This document shows, one piece after another, positions 16,364 to 25,223 of a stretch of 64,000 nt of DNA; positions within the stretch are counted from its first letter, which is position 1, and the number at the start of each line of letters is the position of its first letter. A program made the position numbers and the translations under genes. The stretch is from positions 1-64,000 of the forward strand of contig NZ_JBLWFS010000006.1 in the NCBI RefSeq assembly GCF_048323755.1, read 5' to 3'. This DNA is from Alkalihalobacterium sp048323755. Its GTDB lineage: Bacteria > Bacillota > Bacilli > Bacillales > Bacillaceae_F. The notes under the pieces were generated by a model that was given only the letters and a program-made list of their open reading frames with translations, did no database searches and was not told where the DNA came from.

Positions 16364-17275
16364 TTACTGCAACTCTTCCATTTCTTTCATCGTCGGCATA
16401 CCTGCCTGAGCACCGATTTTTGTCACAGCATGGGCTGATACTTTTATAGCAAATTCAACAGCCTCATGAAGTGGTTGTTTTGATGCTGTCCCAAAAGCAA
16501 GTGCACCGTTGAACGCATCTCCGGCCCCAGTCGTATCGACGACCTCTACCTTTCTACTCGGCAGTTTCATAAGTTGTTGATCTTTTTCAAATACAACCCC
16601 TTGTTTCCCTCTAGTGAGAATTACATGCTGAATACCTTTTTGCCGAAGAGAGTGAAAGGCTGCTTCATACCCTTCTGCAGTTGAGGTTCCCGTTAAAAAC
16701 ATAAACTCTGTTTCATTCGGGGTGAAGTAAGTGATTTTTTCAAGAAAGTTTTCTGGTAACTCTTTTGCTGGTGCTGGGTTTAACAAAACCGGAACATCGT
16801 GTTGATCAGCAAGAGTAATAACTTCGCCCACAATAGGCAAAGGAATTTCAAGCTGAACAACTACAATATCACTATTGATGATTAATTTCTTGTTCTTTTC
16901 CACCCATCCTGCCGTTAACTCAAAATTAGCTCCTGGGACAACAATAATATGATTATCATCAGGTGTGACTGTAATTTGAGCAATACCCGTCGGCTTCTCT
17001 TTGCTTGTGTCAATTCCGGTAACATTAATACCTTCTTCTAGCAGCTTCTTTTTTAATTCACCGCCGTTCAAATCAGCACCGATACAACCGATGAAAGACA
17101 CTTCAGCACCTAGCCTGGCTGCAGCAACAGCTTGATTGGCACCCTTTCCACCTGGTGAAGTGGTGTAGTTTTGACCAAGGATCGTTTCACCAGGAGACGG
17201 AAAGCGTGATGTTTCTGTAATTAAGTCCATATTAATACTACCAACTACCGTAATTTTCGGTTTGGATTGACTCAT
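16364..17275 (-). CDS. rbsK: Ribokinase (PfkB family)
   Basis: The 303-residue protein phosphorylates D-ribose to ribose 5-phosphate with ATP. The N-terminal PfkB signature SPGGKGANQAVAAARLGAEV and the C-terminal DTTGAGDAFNGALAFG with the catalytic Asp are intact, and VGSINMDLITE near the start is typical of RbsK. I chose the ATG at 17275, which has GGAGGTGG 6 bases upstream, over an ATG 24 bases earlier. No rbs transporter or regulator genes are adjacent, so it is an orphan here and could act on ribose from nucleoside turnover. Confidence 0.88.
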   Translation of the reverse strand: MSQSKPKITVVGSINMDLITETSRFPSPGETILGQNYTTSPGGKGANQAVAAARLGAEVSFIGCIGADLNGGELKKKLLEEGINVTGIDTSKEKPTGIAQITVTPDDNHIIVVPGANFELTAGWVEKNKKLIINSDIVVVQLEIPLPIVGEVITLADQHDVPVLLNPAPAKELPENFLEKITYFTPNETEFMFLTGTSTAEGYEAAFHSLRQKGIQHVILTRGKQGVVFEKDQQLMKLPSRKVEVVDTTGAGDAFNGALAFGTASKQPLHEAVEFAIKVSAHAVTKIGAQAGMPTMKEMEELQ

Positions 17276-17483
17276 ACTACCACCTCCACATTCATCCATT
17301 TAGAAGAAATCCTCTAACTTACTAGCTAAGTTCTATGGTTATTCCTCTTTTCCATATATACAATCCTTTCCTCTTATTTAATACCATAGCCTCACCATAT
17401 CATACATCAGATTAATCAAAATACGTTTTTTTGAAGTATTACTGCATCATAACACTAAGTTGACATAACTCTATACTTGTAAA
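17276..17483. other. Gene-free interval upstream of rbsK
   Basis: A+T-rich sequence between rbsK and the terminator of the Gln-rich protein gene. I see no convincing gene, riboswitch or operator here. Confidence 0.5.
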
Positions 17484-17520
17484 TCAAAACAGGCCAAATC
17501 CGATTGAGATTTGACCTGTT
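17484..17520 (-). terminator. Terminator after the Gln-rich protein gene
   Basis: Arms AACAGGCCAAATC (17488-17500) and GATTTGACCTGTT (17508-17520) pair with one mismatch; the minus strand continues TTTTGATTT. Confidence 0.75.
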
Positions 17521-17580
17521 GCTTTAATTTAAGTTGATTAACTGACTGTTTATGAAATAGGAAGTCGATAAATTTACACT

Positions 17581-17823
17581 TTATTGAAACTTTTCTCGCT
17601 GTGACATTGCTTCAGCCTGCTTTTGCTGCACTTTTGCTTGCGCCGCTTGAACATCCATTTGCTCTTGTTTTACTTGGTCTTTTGCTTGAAATAACTGCAT
17701 TTCAGCTTGTTGTAGCTGTTGTTTTTCCATCAATAGTTCTTGCTCAGCTGCATTCATTTCTAATTGTGCCTGTTGAAGTTGTTGCTGATCTTGTTGTTGG
17801 TTTTGCTGATTTTGTTGATCCAT
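17581..17823 (-). CDS. Gln-rich coiled-coil small protein
   Basis: The 80-residue product starts MDQQNQQNQQQDQQQLQQAQ and is about one third Gln, with Ala, Glu and Lys making up much of the rest and no Gly, Cys or Trp. The residue pattern predicts one long amphipathic helix, so a coiled coil or a spore-associated structural role is possible; neither is shown. The ATG at 17823 has GGAGGAACG at good spacing. The gene is flanked by its own terminator. Low-complexity proteins of this type occur in spore formers, but I cannot name a family. Confidence 0.7.
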   Translation of the reverse strand: MDQQNQQNQQQDQQQLQQAQLEMNAAEQELLMEKQQLQQAEMQLFQAKDQVKQEQMDVQAAQAKVQQKQAEAMSQREKFQ

Positions 17824-17947
17824 AACCGTTCCTCCACATAATTTTTTTAAGTAGATTGATCTCAATTGTTAGGGTACACAGAATTCACATTTCTATGCTT
17901 CAACAGCGTACATTTGGACATACTACAGATAACGTTATGATGTTTCT

Positions 17948-18340
17948 TTAAAACAGCTGGCCAACAAATAATCCGATTATAAAAGCAGCAATACTTCCAA
18001 AAATGGAAACGATAAAGTAAACCATCGCTTTTTTCATATGTTTATTCCGTACCAGCTCAATCGTTTCCATACTAAATGTTGAAAATGTAGTGAAGGCTCC
18101 AAAAAAGCCGATCCCTAAAAATAGAAACATTCGTTCATCATAGGCAGCTGATAGAGGTATCGTCCCGTAGGCTATTGCAAAAAATAACCCTAAGCCCCAA
18201 GAACCAAGTAGATTAACCGTAAGCATAGCAACAGGAATTGGTGGATGCGGTTTTCTTTTCATTATTGCTAAGCCAAGCAAGTAACGGGATACAGCACCGA
18301 GCGCTCCTCCCAAACCTAAAATAAGCACATTCATGACCAT
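17948..18340 (-). CDS. crcB: Fluc fluoride ion channel subunit
   Basis: The 130-residue, four-helix protein carries the CrcB/Fluc signatures GGALGAVSRYLLG, VNLLGSWGLGLFF and GFFGAFTTFSTFSMET, including the pore Phe-box and the Na+-site region. Fluc proteins are dual-topology dimers that export fluoride. Two paralogous subunits are encoded in tandem, suggesting an obligate heterodimer with opposite orientations, as for many Bacillus pairs (YhdU/YhdV). This gene overlaps the upstream subunit gene by 10 bases, indicating translational coupling. Confidence 0.93.
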   Translation of the reverse strand: MVMNVLILGLGGALGAVSRYLLGLAIMKRKPHPPIPVAMLTVNLLGSWGLGLFFAIAYGTIPLSAAYDERMFLFLGIGFFGAFTTFSTFSMETIELVRNKHMKKAMVYFIVSIFGSIAAFIIGLFVGQLF

Positions 18341-18738
18341 TGCCCCTCTTTTCCATCTTCTTTTGTTTCACTCCACTTCGTTCCAAGCAGTAAGCCAACA
18401 AATGCGAAGGTTAATCCTCCAAACAAAGATACCGATAGATAAATGGCCGACTCCATTAATGACATATGTTGATATAAATACAAACTATCCGCTGCTAAAG
18501 TGGACATCGTGGTAAATCCACCGCAAAAGCCAACACCTAATCCTACCTTTACCCATTCTCGTGGTTTTCGATGGAGAAACCAACCTGTAAAAAGTCCAAG
18601 TAATAAACTTCCGACGATATTTTCAATCACCGTACCGATAGGGTAACCCACAAATAATGTATAAACATTTAAGGTATACCTCAACATCGTACCAACTGCT
18701 CCGCCGATAGCAATGGCGATTAAATTTTTATAATTCAA
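18331..18738 (-). CDS. crcB: Fluc fluoride ion channel partner subunit
   Basis: The 135-residue four-helix protein has GGAVGTMLRYTLN, ENIVGSLLLGLFTG and GFCGGFTTMSTLAADS. The conserved Asn-containing motif keeps its Asn but is preceded by Glu rather than Val (ENIVG versus VNLLG). It starts with TTG at 18738, with AAAGGAG 8 bases upstream; that site is part of a perfect hairpin. It overlaps the second subunit gene by 10 bases. The usual fluoride riboswitch sequence was not found upstream. Confidence 0.93.
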   Translation of the reverse strand: MNYKNLIAIAIGGAVGTMLRYTLNVYTLFVGYPIGTVIENIVGSLLLGLFTGWFLHRKPREWVKVGLGVGFCGGFTTMSTLAADSLYLYQHMSLMESAIYLSVSLFGGLTFAFVGLLLGTKWSETKEDGKEGQWS

Positions 18739-18746
18739 TATGTAAG

Positions 18747-18762
18747 CTCCTTTCTGAAGGAG
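18747..18762 (-). promoter_or_regulatory. Hairpin that masks the crcB ribosome binding site
   Basis: On the minus strand CTCCTT-CAGA-AAGGAG forms a 6-bp stem with a four-base loop, and its 3' arm is the AAGGAG ribosome binding site of the TTG-started crcB gene. It could lower or switch translation; this is an inference from pairing only. Confidence 0.5.
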
Positions 18763-18834
18763 TAATTTTTATAGAAAATATGTTGAACTATATTATAATG
18801 AAGTATTGGCTTATGAGCAATGAAGTTGATACCA

Positions 18835-18863
18835 CAAAAAACGATACTCTCTAATAAGTATCG
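18835..18863 (-). terminator. Minus-strand terminator-like hairpin
   Basis: Arms CGATACT (18842-18848) and AGTATCG (18857-18863), followed on the minus strand by TTTTTTG. It lies between the decayed GyrI-like gene and crcB. Confidence 0.65.
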
Positions 18864-18902
18864 CTCAAACATTATAGCGTATTTACATACATGAGCCACG
18901 AT

Positions 18903-18939
18903 GCAAAAACAGACCAACTAAACAGCTAGTTAGGTCTGT
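18903..18939 (-). terminator. Terminator downstream of the GyrI-like pseudogene
   Basis: Arms ACAGACCAACTA and TAGTTAGGTCTGT pair with one bulge around a six-base loop, and the minus strand continues TTTTTGC. It is the first of two terminators past the pseudogene. Confidence 0.7.
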
Positions 18940-19035
18940 ATCCTTTTGCTTCCGCTACGACTAGTTCAGTCTGTTTAAAATGCATTCCAAATACTTAGAA
19001 TAACTTACTATCGATTGTGTTGCATAGCCTTCTCA

Positions 19036-19502
19036 TTACAACTGAATCGGCATCAGAATTTCTACTAATTGTTCCTCAGTGTTGTTATCAATATAAAAAA
19101 ATCTCTACTGGACTGGCGTATTCAAAACTTTTTGATTTATATCCGTTTTCAGCCATCCAATTGAAAATCTTCGGATAAGTTTCACCTATCGTCTTATTAG
19201 AGCAACTAATCTTTGGTAATCCATCATGGGTAATTTTAAGCCGAGCATCCCATCTGGAATATTCTCGATCCCCGTTACCTCGACACAAACAAAGTAAGTA
19301 GCAACAATTTCATTGCACATATAAGGACTGATTAAAATATCTTTATGTACCACGTTACGAACTCGTCTACCCGACGATGAGAATTAATAGACACCTTAAT
19401 CGCCACATCGGGAAATCCTTCTGGAAAATTGGCAGTAATACTTTGCCCTACTAATTGAAATTCTTTTTGAACAATTTCACACTAAAATGTAGCAATCGTC
19501 AT
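19036..19502 (-). pseudogene. Decayed GyrI-like / effector-binding domain protein
   Basis: A GGAGG site precedes an ATG at 19502 that reads MTIATF, then an in-frame TAG, then CEIVQKEFQLVGQSITANFP. Reading continues through at least two frame changes: MCNEIVATYFVCVEVTGIEN, then ISCSNKTIGETYPKIFNWMA, ENGYKSKSFEYASPVEIF, and finally DNNTEEQLVEILMPIQL before a stop at 19036. The segments together match a GyrI-like small-molecule-binding protein of about 155 residues (the domain found at the C-terminus of AraC/MerR-type regulators). With a nonsense codon and several frameshifts it is a pseudogene. Confidence 0.75.
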
Positions 19503-19642
19503 TTATACAGCCTCCTTACTCTTTTCTAACTGGAATACTGATGCCATTATCCATAAGTATCTATATTTTTTGAAAACCAAGGAGCCGGAAGTTATGCACA
19601 CCTTTAACCCCTCTCAAACATTAAGTTTATATTCACTGCTTT

Positions 19643-21055
19643 CTATTCATTTTCAAAATCAATCAAACTAGGAACAAATGATAATAAATCTTCTTTTGTT
19701 ACTTCTGAGTAATAGTCTTCAAACTCAAGTTCTAATATAGACGGCTCAAATTGAGCCATGTAACTCTCTAGGGTTTCAAACTTTTCAGATCTCGTAAATT
19801 TATTGTAACAATACATGTAGATGACGATTTCAATCTTTAATATCTTTTCTATGTTATCTAAAACGGTATTGAGAATTTCGTCTGTTTGCAGGCCATAAGA
19901 CCAAAAATCTTCAATTCCGTATGAAGTAGAACTACCGTTAGCAAAAGATCTAACTCCTCCGTATTTCCTGCTGTCTTCCAACAAAGATGTAATATATTTT
20001 GGAAGTTGAATCATCCCTAATTCATTTTCCTTATTCGTTCCATTAGCTGGAATTTTTTTATGGTTTCCGCTTAATAAATGGTGAACACGCCTTTCAATAT
20101 TCCACCCGGCCATTAAGAGTGTATCGATCATTTGCGAAGTACTTAGTGTCAATTTTGGCTCTAAAAAACTAGCTTGTGATAAACCAAAGGGGTATTCTTC
20201 GTCAATTAATGGGTTATCCGACCTGTGATTCAGTACTTGCCCTAATGTATTTTTATGGTGATCCATCGAACTGCAAAAGGCATCAAGTACTTGTGGAATC
20301 GCTCTTACTGAAACAGGGTCTTGAACAGATTTGTTATGACCAACTATGTATTTGTTAAAAAGGCTTTGGATCGAATGAAAACGACTATTTTTTTTGATTG
20401 GTATTCCTTCATAAAAAACCGATTGACTTGGACGATATAAATGGGAGAACACGATTGCATTAAACAAAAGTATGTTTCTCAATTTTACTAATCGATCATA
20501 AGAAGCAATTGATAATCCGACATGAACAAAAGAGCCGTTTATTAAAGTTAAACCTTCCTTACGTTTTAATTGATACTTCTCCTTTGTGCCTAAATATGAA
20601 ATAACCTCACTCGCCCAATGCGCTGCTGGAATTACATCACCACTCGAATAAGAGGACTCTTTCGGTATTTTAGGTTGAAAGCTTTCATCTTCCCCTATTC
20701 TTAGTAGATGGGAATACAAGGTAGAAGTAACCCCAGTACCACCTAAATTTAAGTGATGTAGTTTTACATATAATATGCAAGTTGCTTGAAATAGACTATA
20801 GTAGTTTCGACTAAGAGAAATTTTATGATTTTTTATTAAGTGTGATTGAAAATCTTGAATATTGTCCTGGTTTAACTTATTCTTATCCAGATGTCCGACT
20901 AATGTTGTTACTCCGTATATACTTGGCGGTGACGACTTTTGAACGAGTGAATCTAAATAAACTTCTTCTTTTTTAATCTGAGTGATATCTTTCCAAGTAT
21001 CTGGTATTTCTCTTTGCTTAATTAATCTAATAAAAGAATTTAAATCCAGTCCCAT
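19643..21055 (-). CDS. Divergent aromatic amino acid lyase (HAL/PAL) homologue
   Basis: The 470-residue protein aligns by motif to MIO-dependent ammonia lyases. YGVTTLVG (Tyr47) matches YGVNTGFG, LGGTGVTSTLY matches the early helix region, LINGSF keeps the active-site Asn (173), QDPVSVRAIPQV keeps Arg251 and SYGIEDFWSYG keeps the Glu of QEDHVSM (382). Differences are marked: the MIO triad Ala-Ser-Gly is Ser-Ser-Gly (137-139, in YSSGDVIPAAH), the catalytic Tyr of QDPYSLR is Val248, and the GNFHG loop is absent. It is shorter than HAL (about 500). I chose the ATG at 21055, 2 bases past the upstream stop, with AGGGG inside that gene. Activity may be altered or lost. Confidence 0.7.
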   Translation of the reverse strand: MGLDLNSFIRLIKQREIPDTWKDITQIKKEEVYLDSLVQKSSPPSIYGVTTLVGHLDKNKLNQDNIQDFQSHLIKNHKISLSRNYYSLFQATCILYVKLHHLNLGGTGVTSTLYSHLLRIGEDESFQPKIPKESSYSSGDVIPAAHWASEVISYLGTKEKYQLKRKEGLTLINGSFVHVGLSIASYDRLVKLRNILLFNAIVFSHLYRPSQSVFYEGIPIKKNSRFHSIQSLFNKYIVGHNKSVQDPVSVRAIPQVLDAFCSSMDHHKNTLGQVLNHRSDNPLIDEEYPFGLSQASFLEPKLTLSTSQMIDTLLMAGWNIERRVHHLLSGNHKKIPANGTNKENELGMIQLPKYITSLLEDSRKYGGVRSFANGSSTSYGIEDFWSYGLQTDEILNTVLDNIEKILKIEIVIYMYCYNKFTRSEKFETLESYMAQFEPSILELEFEDYYSEVTKEDLLSFVPSLIDFENE

Positions 21056-21057
21056 TT

Positions 21058-22494
21058 TTACTGACCCCTTCTTTGATGAATTAAAAATAGTAAATAAACG
21101 GAGAAGAACAGAAGGAAACCACCCCACAGTACAATATTCGGTGTATAACTCAATCCAATGTTCAAAAGTCCTGGTATCCAATTATCTTGCGGGGCTAAAT
21201 CAGGGTTTACGTAAATGGCCCGGCCAAATTGAGATAAACTTAAAGAAAAATCAATTAAAGCAATACCAGCGAGAGCGATTAATATTCTCTCTGTAATCTT
21301 TTGATTTCTTTTTAAATTAAGTTGAAAAATACTCTCGATTTTCTCCTTGCAAATCTCAATTTTCCCTTTAATGTTCGTAATTAAATTTTCCATACTCCAT
21401 TTCTCTGAAAGTAATTGTACATAAACTTTACGGTTCGATTGCAGCTGTAATTTCGTGTCATTATATTGAATTAATAAAATGTTGATACTATCGATCATTC
21501 TTCGCAAATGTAAATTATTTTGCTGTGTTTGTCTCATGTTTGAAGTATTTGTGCTCTTACCTATTAATTTTGTTAGCGATTCGTTTATAAAGTCCAAAAC
21601 GGTATAATAGTATTGAGCTAGGTTAATTGCTGCTAAAACATCATTTAATTTTTGTGGTTCACATCCCTCATTTATTAGGTTATGTCCCCAACCGACATAA
21701 ATACAATCATTAGAAAATACTCGTTTTTCAACAGCCTCGTATGTTTCATCACCATATATCCAATTTTCCTTCATAATGGGAAATAGCTGTTTATCTTCTT
21801 CTTTTATTAGTAGGGAGCGATTCGTCCACAATGGTTTTCCAAAAAGGTATTCATAATTTGCTAATGAACAATTTTTCTTTTGTCCTTTCCTATAATTTGA
21901 TTGATGAGTCGTATTAAGAAGTTCAATAATATCTTTATGAGAACTAGTAAATTGTTGGCCATCTTCTTTAGTGATTTCGTCAATAATCTTGCTGAGATTT
22001 GTATCGTATTCCGTTTTTAATAGTGTGTCAATAAACATATTAGACCACTCTTGGATGGTGTTTAAAAATTCCTCAAATGTATTTAATGACCTGTCAAAAT
22101 TAACGTTAAAACTTAAATCAATAATACCAACTGTATTGTCATAAATGTCTATTCGTACGGTATTTAACTCAATCATAAGTTGAGTATGAAACTGTTTATT
22201 CTCCACACACTCGTTTGCAACATCTGTATAAAATTTTAATTGCTCTTGATTTATTTTAGGAAAGTACTTAAAGACCGTAGCATCTAAGTCCGTTGAATCT
22301 TCTGTAATTTTTTTATATTTATACTGAGTGTTATCTTCATCTGAAACATGATTGAAAAAGATATTAAACCCTTTTAGAGAATTTAGTTTTTCTACTCGGT
22401 CCCATAGCTTTTTATAACGATTTTCGTCTACAAATACAAGATCTGTATTTAGATTAAAATGAGTTCGGAACGGCGCAATAAAGTTAAATTTCAT
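21058..22494 (-). CDS. Unknown protein with coiled coil and two C-terminal membrane helices
   Basis: The 478-residue protein has a large polar N-terminal region (1-330) with no motif I recognise, a helical, probably coiled-coil section (about 335-405), then two membrane helices (about 411-430 and 450-470) separated by a loop and a short basic tail (HQRRGQ). The layout, cytoplasmic domain, long helix and two C-terminal helices, resembles CorA-type channels, but the GMN motif is absent. The ATG at 22494 has AAGGTG 6 bases upstream. The lyase-like gene starts 2 bases after its stop, so the two are translationally coupled and likely work together. Confidence 0.7.
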   Translation of the reverse strand: MKFNFIAPFRTHFNLNTDLVFVDENRYKKLWDRVEKLNSLKGFNIFFNHVSDEDNTQYKYKKITEDSTDLDATVFKYFPKINQEQLKFYTDVANECVENKQFHTQLMIELNTVRIDIYDNTVGIIDLSFNVNFDRSLNTFEEFLNTIQEWSNMFIDTLLKTEYDTNLSKIIDEITKEDGQQFTSSHKDIIELLNTTHQSNYRKGQKKNCSLANYEYLFGKPLWTNRSLLIKEEDKQLFPIMKENWIYGDETYEAVEKRVFSNDCIYVGWGHNLINEGCEPQKLNDVLAAINLAQYYYTVLDFINESLTKLIGKSTNTSNMRQTQQNNLHLRRMIDSINILLIQYNDTKLQLQSNRKVYVQLLSEKWSMENLITNIKGKIEICKEKIESIFQLNLKRNQKITERILIALAGIALIDFSLSLSQFGRAIYVNPDLAPQDNWIPGLLNIGLSYTPNIVLWGGFLLFFSVYLLFLIHQRRGQ

Positions 22495-22724
22495 ATTCTT
22501 CACCTTTTTCTTTAGTTACACTCATGCTACTAAATTACTAAATAAATTTCTAGGATTTTATACCAATAATAGATTTAAACAAAGCTATACTAATGGTAAA
22601 TCTTTCTTGGCAACCTAGTATGTTGCCGTCCCTATTCGAGAATTCTCCCTCAATAATCAAGACATTTTTTCTTATAACTGCATGTTTCTATTCCATTTAT
22701 CATAACAATTGTTCTGCTACGATT

Positions 22725-24254
22725 TTACCAATCCTCTTTTTCTTCCACTTTATGTTCCTTAATCCCTTCTCGTTTCAACGATTTATAAATAGCAATCATC
22801 ATGATAAACATTAATAAAGTATACGGGAGAGCGATAATGATAGCTGTCGCTTGCAGCCCTTTGATCCCACCGCTCATTAAAAGAGAAGCTGCAATCGCTG
22901 AAACGAGTAATCCCCATGTCACTAACTTATATTTGCTTGGATTTAGACTGCCATCAGATGAAAACACACCTAACACATACGTAGCCGAATTAGCTGAGGT
23001 TATAAAAAAAATCGAAATCAGAATTAAAGCAGCCACACTCAAAATTAAACCAAAAGGCAGTTGTTCTAACATGAGAAATAAACCGCTTTCTGGCGTATCT
23101 CTCACCGTTGAGGCTATGCCCGCATTCTCCTTCGTTTCTTGGAATAACGCTGTTCCTCCAAAGGCGGCAAACCATAGGACACTTCCTAGAGCTGGGACAA
23201 ACAGTACCCCTATAATAAACTCTCGTAAACTTCTTCCTTTTGATATTCTTGCAATAAAAGTACCTACAAATGGGCTCCAAGCAATGACCCAAGCCCAATA
23301 AAAGAACGTCCATTCCCCTAGCCAATCATTATCTGTATAAGGTGTCGTCTGGAAACTTAACGGTACGAGTTGAGAAATGTATGTTCCTAATGTCAATGTA
23401 AAATGTTCCATGATAAATAATGTCGGACCGATCACAATAACAGTCATTAGGAGCACAGCAGCCAGCGTCAGATTACCTATACTTAAATATTTCATCCCGC
23501 GATCAATTCCTGATAAAACTGAGATGAGAAAAATGATAGTAACAACTAGAATGATAGAGAGCTGAGCAACTTCTGGATTATGGATAGTAAACAATTGAGA
23601 AAGACCACCGCTTACTTGAAGGGTACTTAAACCAAACGAGGTGGCAATACCGACTGTCGTTCCAACAATGGCAATCACATCGATCGACTTGCCCCAACCA
23701 CCTCTTATCCTATGCCCAATCACTGGGTAAAAAGTAGAACTAATTAATCCAGGCAACCCTTTTCTATACTTAACAAAGCCTAGTGCCAAGGCAACGATCC
23801 CATATACAGCCCAAGGATGAATTCCCCAATGAAACACTCCGTACAATAATCCTTTCTCAGCAGCCTCTTGTGTTTTCGGCTCTATCCCTTCTGGTGGATG
23901 AACATAATGAGAGAGAGGCTCTGCCACACCCCAAAAAACAAGCCCTACGCCCATACCCGCTGCAAACAGCATGCCAATCCAGGTGTAATAGGAATACTCT
24001 GGTTGATCTTCCTTTTTTCCAATCTTCATATGTTGATAGGGACCAAACCCTAGGAACAAACAGAAGCCTACAAATAAGGCTGTAGCCAATACATAAAACC
24101 AGCCAAACACATCATTTACTAAATGCAGCCCAATCGACATCGTATGCTCCATGTGACCTGGAAAGACAACTCCCCACAATGTAATAAGCAACACAATCAC
24201 TGCTGAAATAGAAAATACATTAAATACATTATTTAGTTTCTTTTTGTTTTCCAT
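22725..24254 (-). CDS. opuD: BCCT-family glycine betaine transporter
   Basis: The 509-residue, 12-helix protein carries the BCCT glycine-rich signature GMGVGLVFWGVAEPLSHY and the betaine-binding Trp region FFYWAWVIAWSPFVGTFIAR, and resembles OpuD of B. subtilis. The first motif (GMGVG) is the form found in Na+-coupled betaine carriers. It should import glycine betaine for osmoprotection. AGGGGGAACG precedes the ATG. The gene is alone. The C-terminus ends in a charged tail (EHKVEEKEDW). Confidence 0.9.
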   Translation of the reverse strand: MENKKKLNNVFNVFSISAVIVLLITLWGVVFPGHMEHTMSIGLHLVNDVFGWFYVLATALFVGFCLFLGFGPYQHMKIGKKEDQPEYSYYTWIGMLFAAGMGVGLVFWGVAEPLSHYVHPPEGIEPKTQEAAEKGLLYGVFHWGIHPWAVYGIVALALGFVKYRKGLPGLISSTFYPVIGHRIRGGWGKSIDVIAIVGTTVGIATSFGLSTLQVSGGLSQLFTIHNPEVAQLSIILVVTIIFLISVLSGIDRGMKYLSIGNLTLAAVLLMTVIVIGPTLFIMEHFTLTLGTYISQLVPLSFQTTPYTDNDWLGEWTFFYWAWVIAWSPFVGTFIARISKGRSLREFIIGVLFVPALGSVLWFAAFGGTALFQETKENAGIASTVRDTPESGLFLMLEQLPFGLILSVAALILISIFFITSANSATYVLGVFSSDGSLNPSKYKLVTWGLLVSAIAASLLMSGGIKGLQATAIIIALPYTLLMFIMMIAIYKSLKREGIKEHKVEEKEDW

Positions 24255-24428
24255 CTTCGTTCCCCCTTGTTGCTATAACGTCTCAAAATATGTATTACAA
24301 CTCTATTAACCTTTTAATGTCCTAAAAAAACATTTATTTACGGAACTTGTTACAGTATTTTTTATATCAAACCCTTCGACATACCCTACTTTAAACACTC
24401 AGTTTTTATCAATCAAAAGAAATCAAAT

Positions 24429-24454
24429 GTTTAAACTTTCTCTAACTTGGTAAC
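24429..24454 (+). promoter_or_regulatory. Candidate sigma-B promoter of the ytxH-like gene
   Basis: GTTTAA (24429-24434) and GGTAAC (24449-24454), 14 bases apart, resemble the sigma-B consensus GTTTAA and GGGTAT. YtxH-type genes are general stress genes in Bacillus, which makes this plausible. The -10 matches only in part. Confidence 0.35.
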
Positions 24455-24488
24455 AGAATACTAGACACTAAAAAAGGAGTTGGTAGTA

Positions 24489-24947
24489 ATGAAAAATCAA
24501 AAAAACTTTGCACTAGGTACTGTCGTTGGAGGAGTAGTTGGAGCTACAGCGGCATTGCTGACCGCTCCCAAATCGGGTGAAGAACTAAGAAAAGATATTC
24601 AGAATGAGCTAGCCGAAGGAAAAAACAAAACCGAAGAAGTGACAAACGAAATTAAAGAAAAGATGAGTGAACTATCCGAAATTATTAATGACAGTTCATC
24701 TAACGTATCACAAACCGTTAAACAAAAAAGTGAACAGGTCATAAACGAAGCCATCGAGTTATTAAAAAATACGGATTCACCCCATAAAATGAACATTGAT
24801 CACTTAAAAGAAGTAGTTAGGGAAATCATGAAGGAGGAAATGAATGCTGGCCAAGATATAAAAAAAGTTGTAGAAGATGAGGTCAAAAAGATTGAACAGA
24901 AACTAGGGGAAGATGTAAAAGACTTAAAGCAAACTGTAAAAAAATGA
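24489..24947 (+). CDS. YtxH-domain general stress protein
   Basis: The 152-residue protein starts MKNQKNFALGTVVGGVVGAT, followed by AALLTAPKSGEELRKDI, the classic YtxH signature of a small Gly/Ala-rich hydrophobic helix and an APKSGxELR motif. The rest is highly charged, Lys/Glu-rich and helical. Such proteins are anchored by the N-terminal helix and are induced by stress in B. subtilis. The ATG has AAGGAG 9 bases upstream; a TTG 9 bases earlier is too close to that site. A terminator follows. Confidence 0.88.
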   Translation: MKNQKNFALGTVVGGVVGATAALLTAPKSGEELRKDIQNELAEGKNKTEEVTNEIKEKMSELSEIINDSSSNVSQTVKQKSEQVINEAIELLKNTDSPHKMNIDHLKEVVREIMKEEMNAGQDIKKVVEDEVKKIEQKLGEDVKDLKQTVKK

Positions 24948-25003
24948 TTAACAACGAAAGGATGATTAAAGATGGCAACAGCAGATAAATTAATGTAATA
25001 AGC

Positions 25004-25036
25004 AAACCAGGTGGTACCTCCACCTGGTTTATTTAT
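25004..25036 (+). terminator. Terminator after the ytxH-like gene
   Basis: Perfect arms AAACCAGGTGG (25004-25014) and CCACCTGGTTT (25020-25030), then ATTTATG. Confidence 0.8.
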
Positions 25037-25223
25037 GTCATAGATGGATGTTATACAACAATCGACATAAGTTCTATATCTATTAAAAAGAACTTATTAC
25101 TTTTATACCAAAAGCATGATAAAGTACCTATGTATACCTTGTCGATTTATGATAATATATTCAATAATAGTAAGTCACTAGTAGAATATAACTAACGACA
25201 CTTCAAACCACGGAGGTTTTTTT

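Noticed and set aside
18739..18834. Fluoride riboswitch upstream of crcB
   Set aside because: I looked for the conserved GGnGAUGG-type start and pseudoknot of that class and did not find them.
19587..19671. Plus-strand frame of about 25 codons starting after GGAG
   Set aside because: It overlaps the 3' end of the lyase-like gene in antisense and is too short to support.
22593..22814. 73-codon plus-strand frame
   Set aside because: It overlaps the 3' end of opuD in antisense and has no ribosome binding site.
24973..24999. Eight-codon frame MATADKLM after the ytxH-like gene
   Set aside because: It follows a purine-rich site, but it is too short to judge and lies before the gene's terminator.
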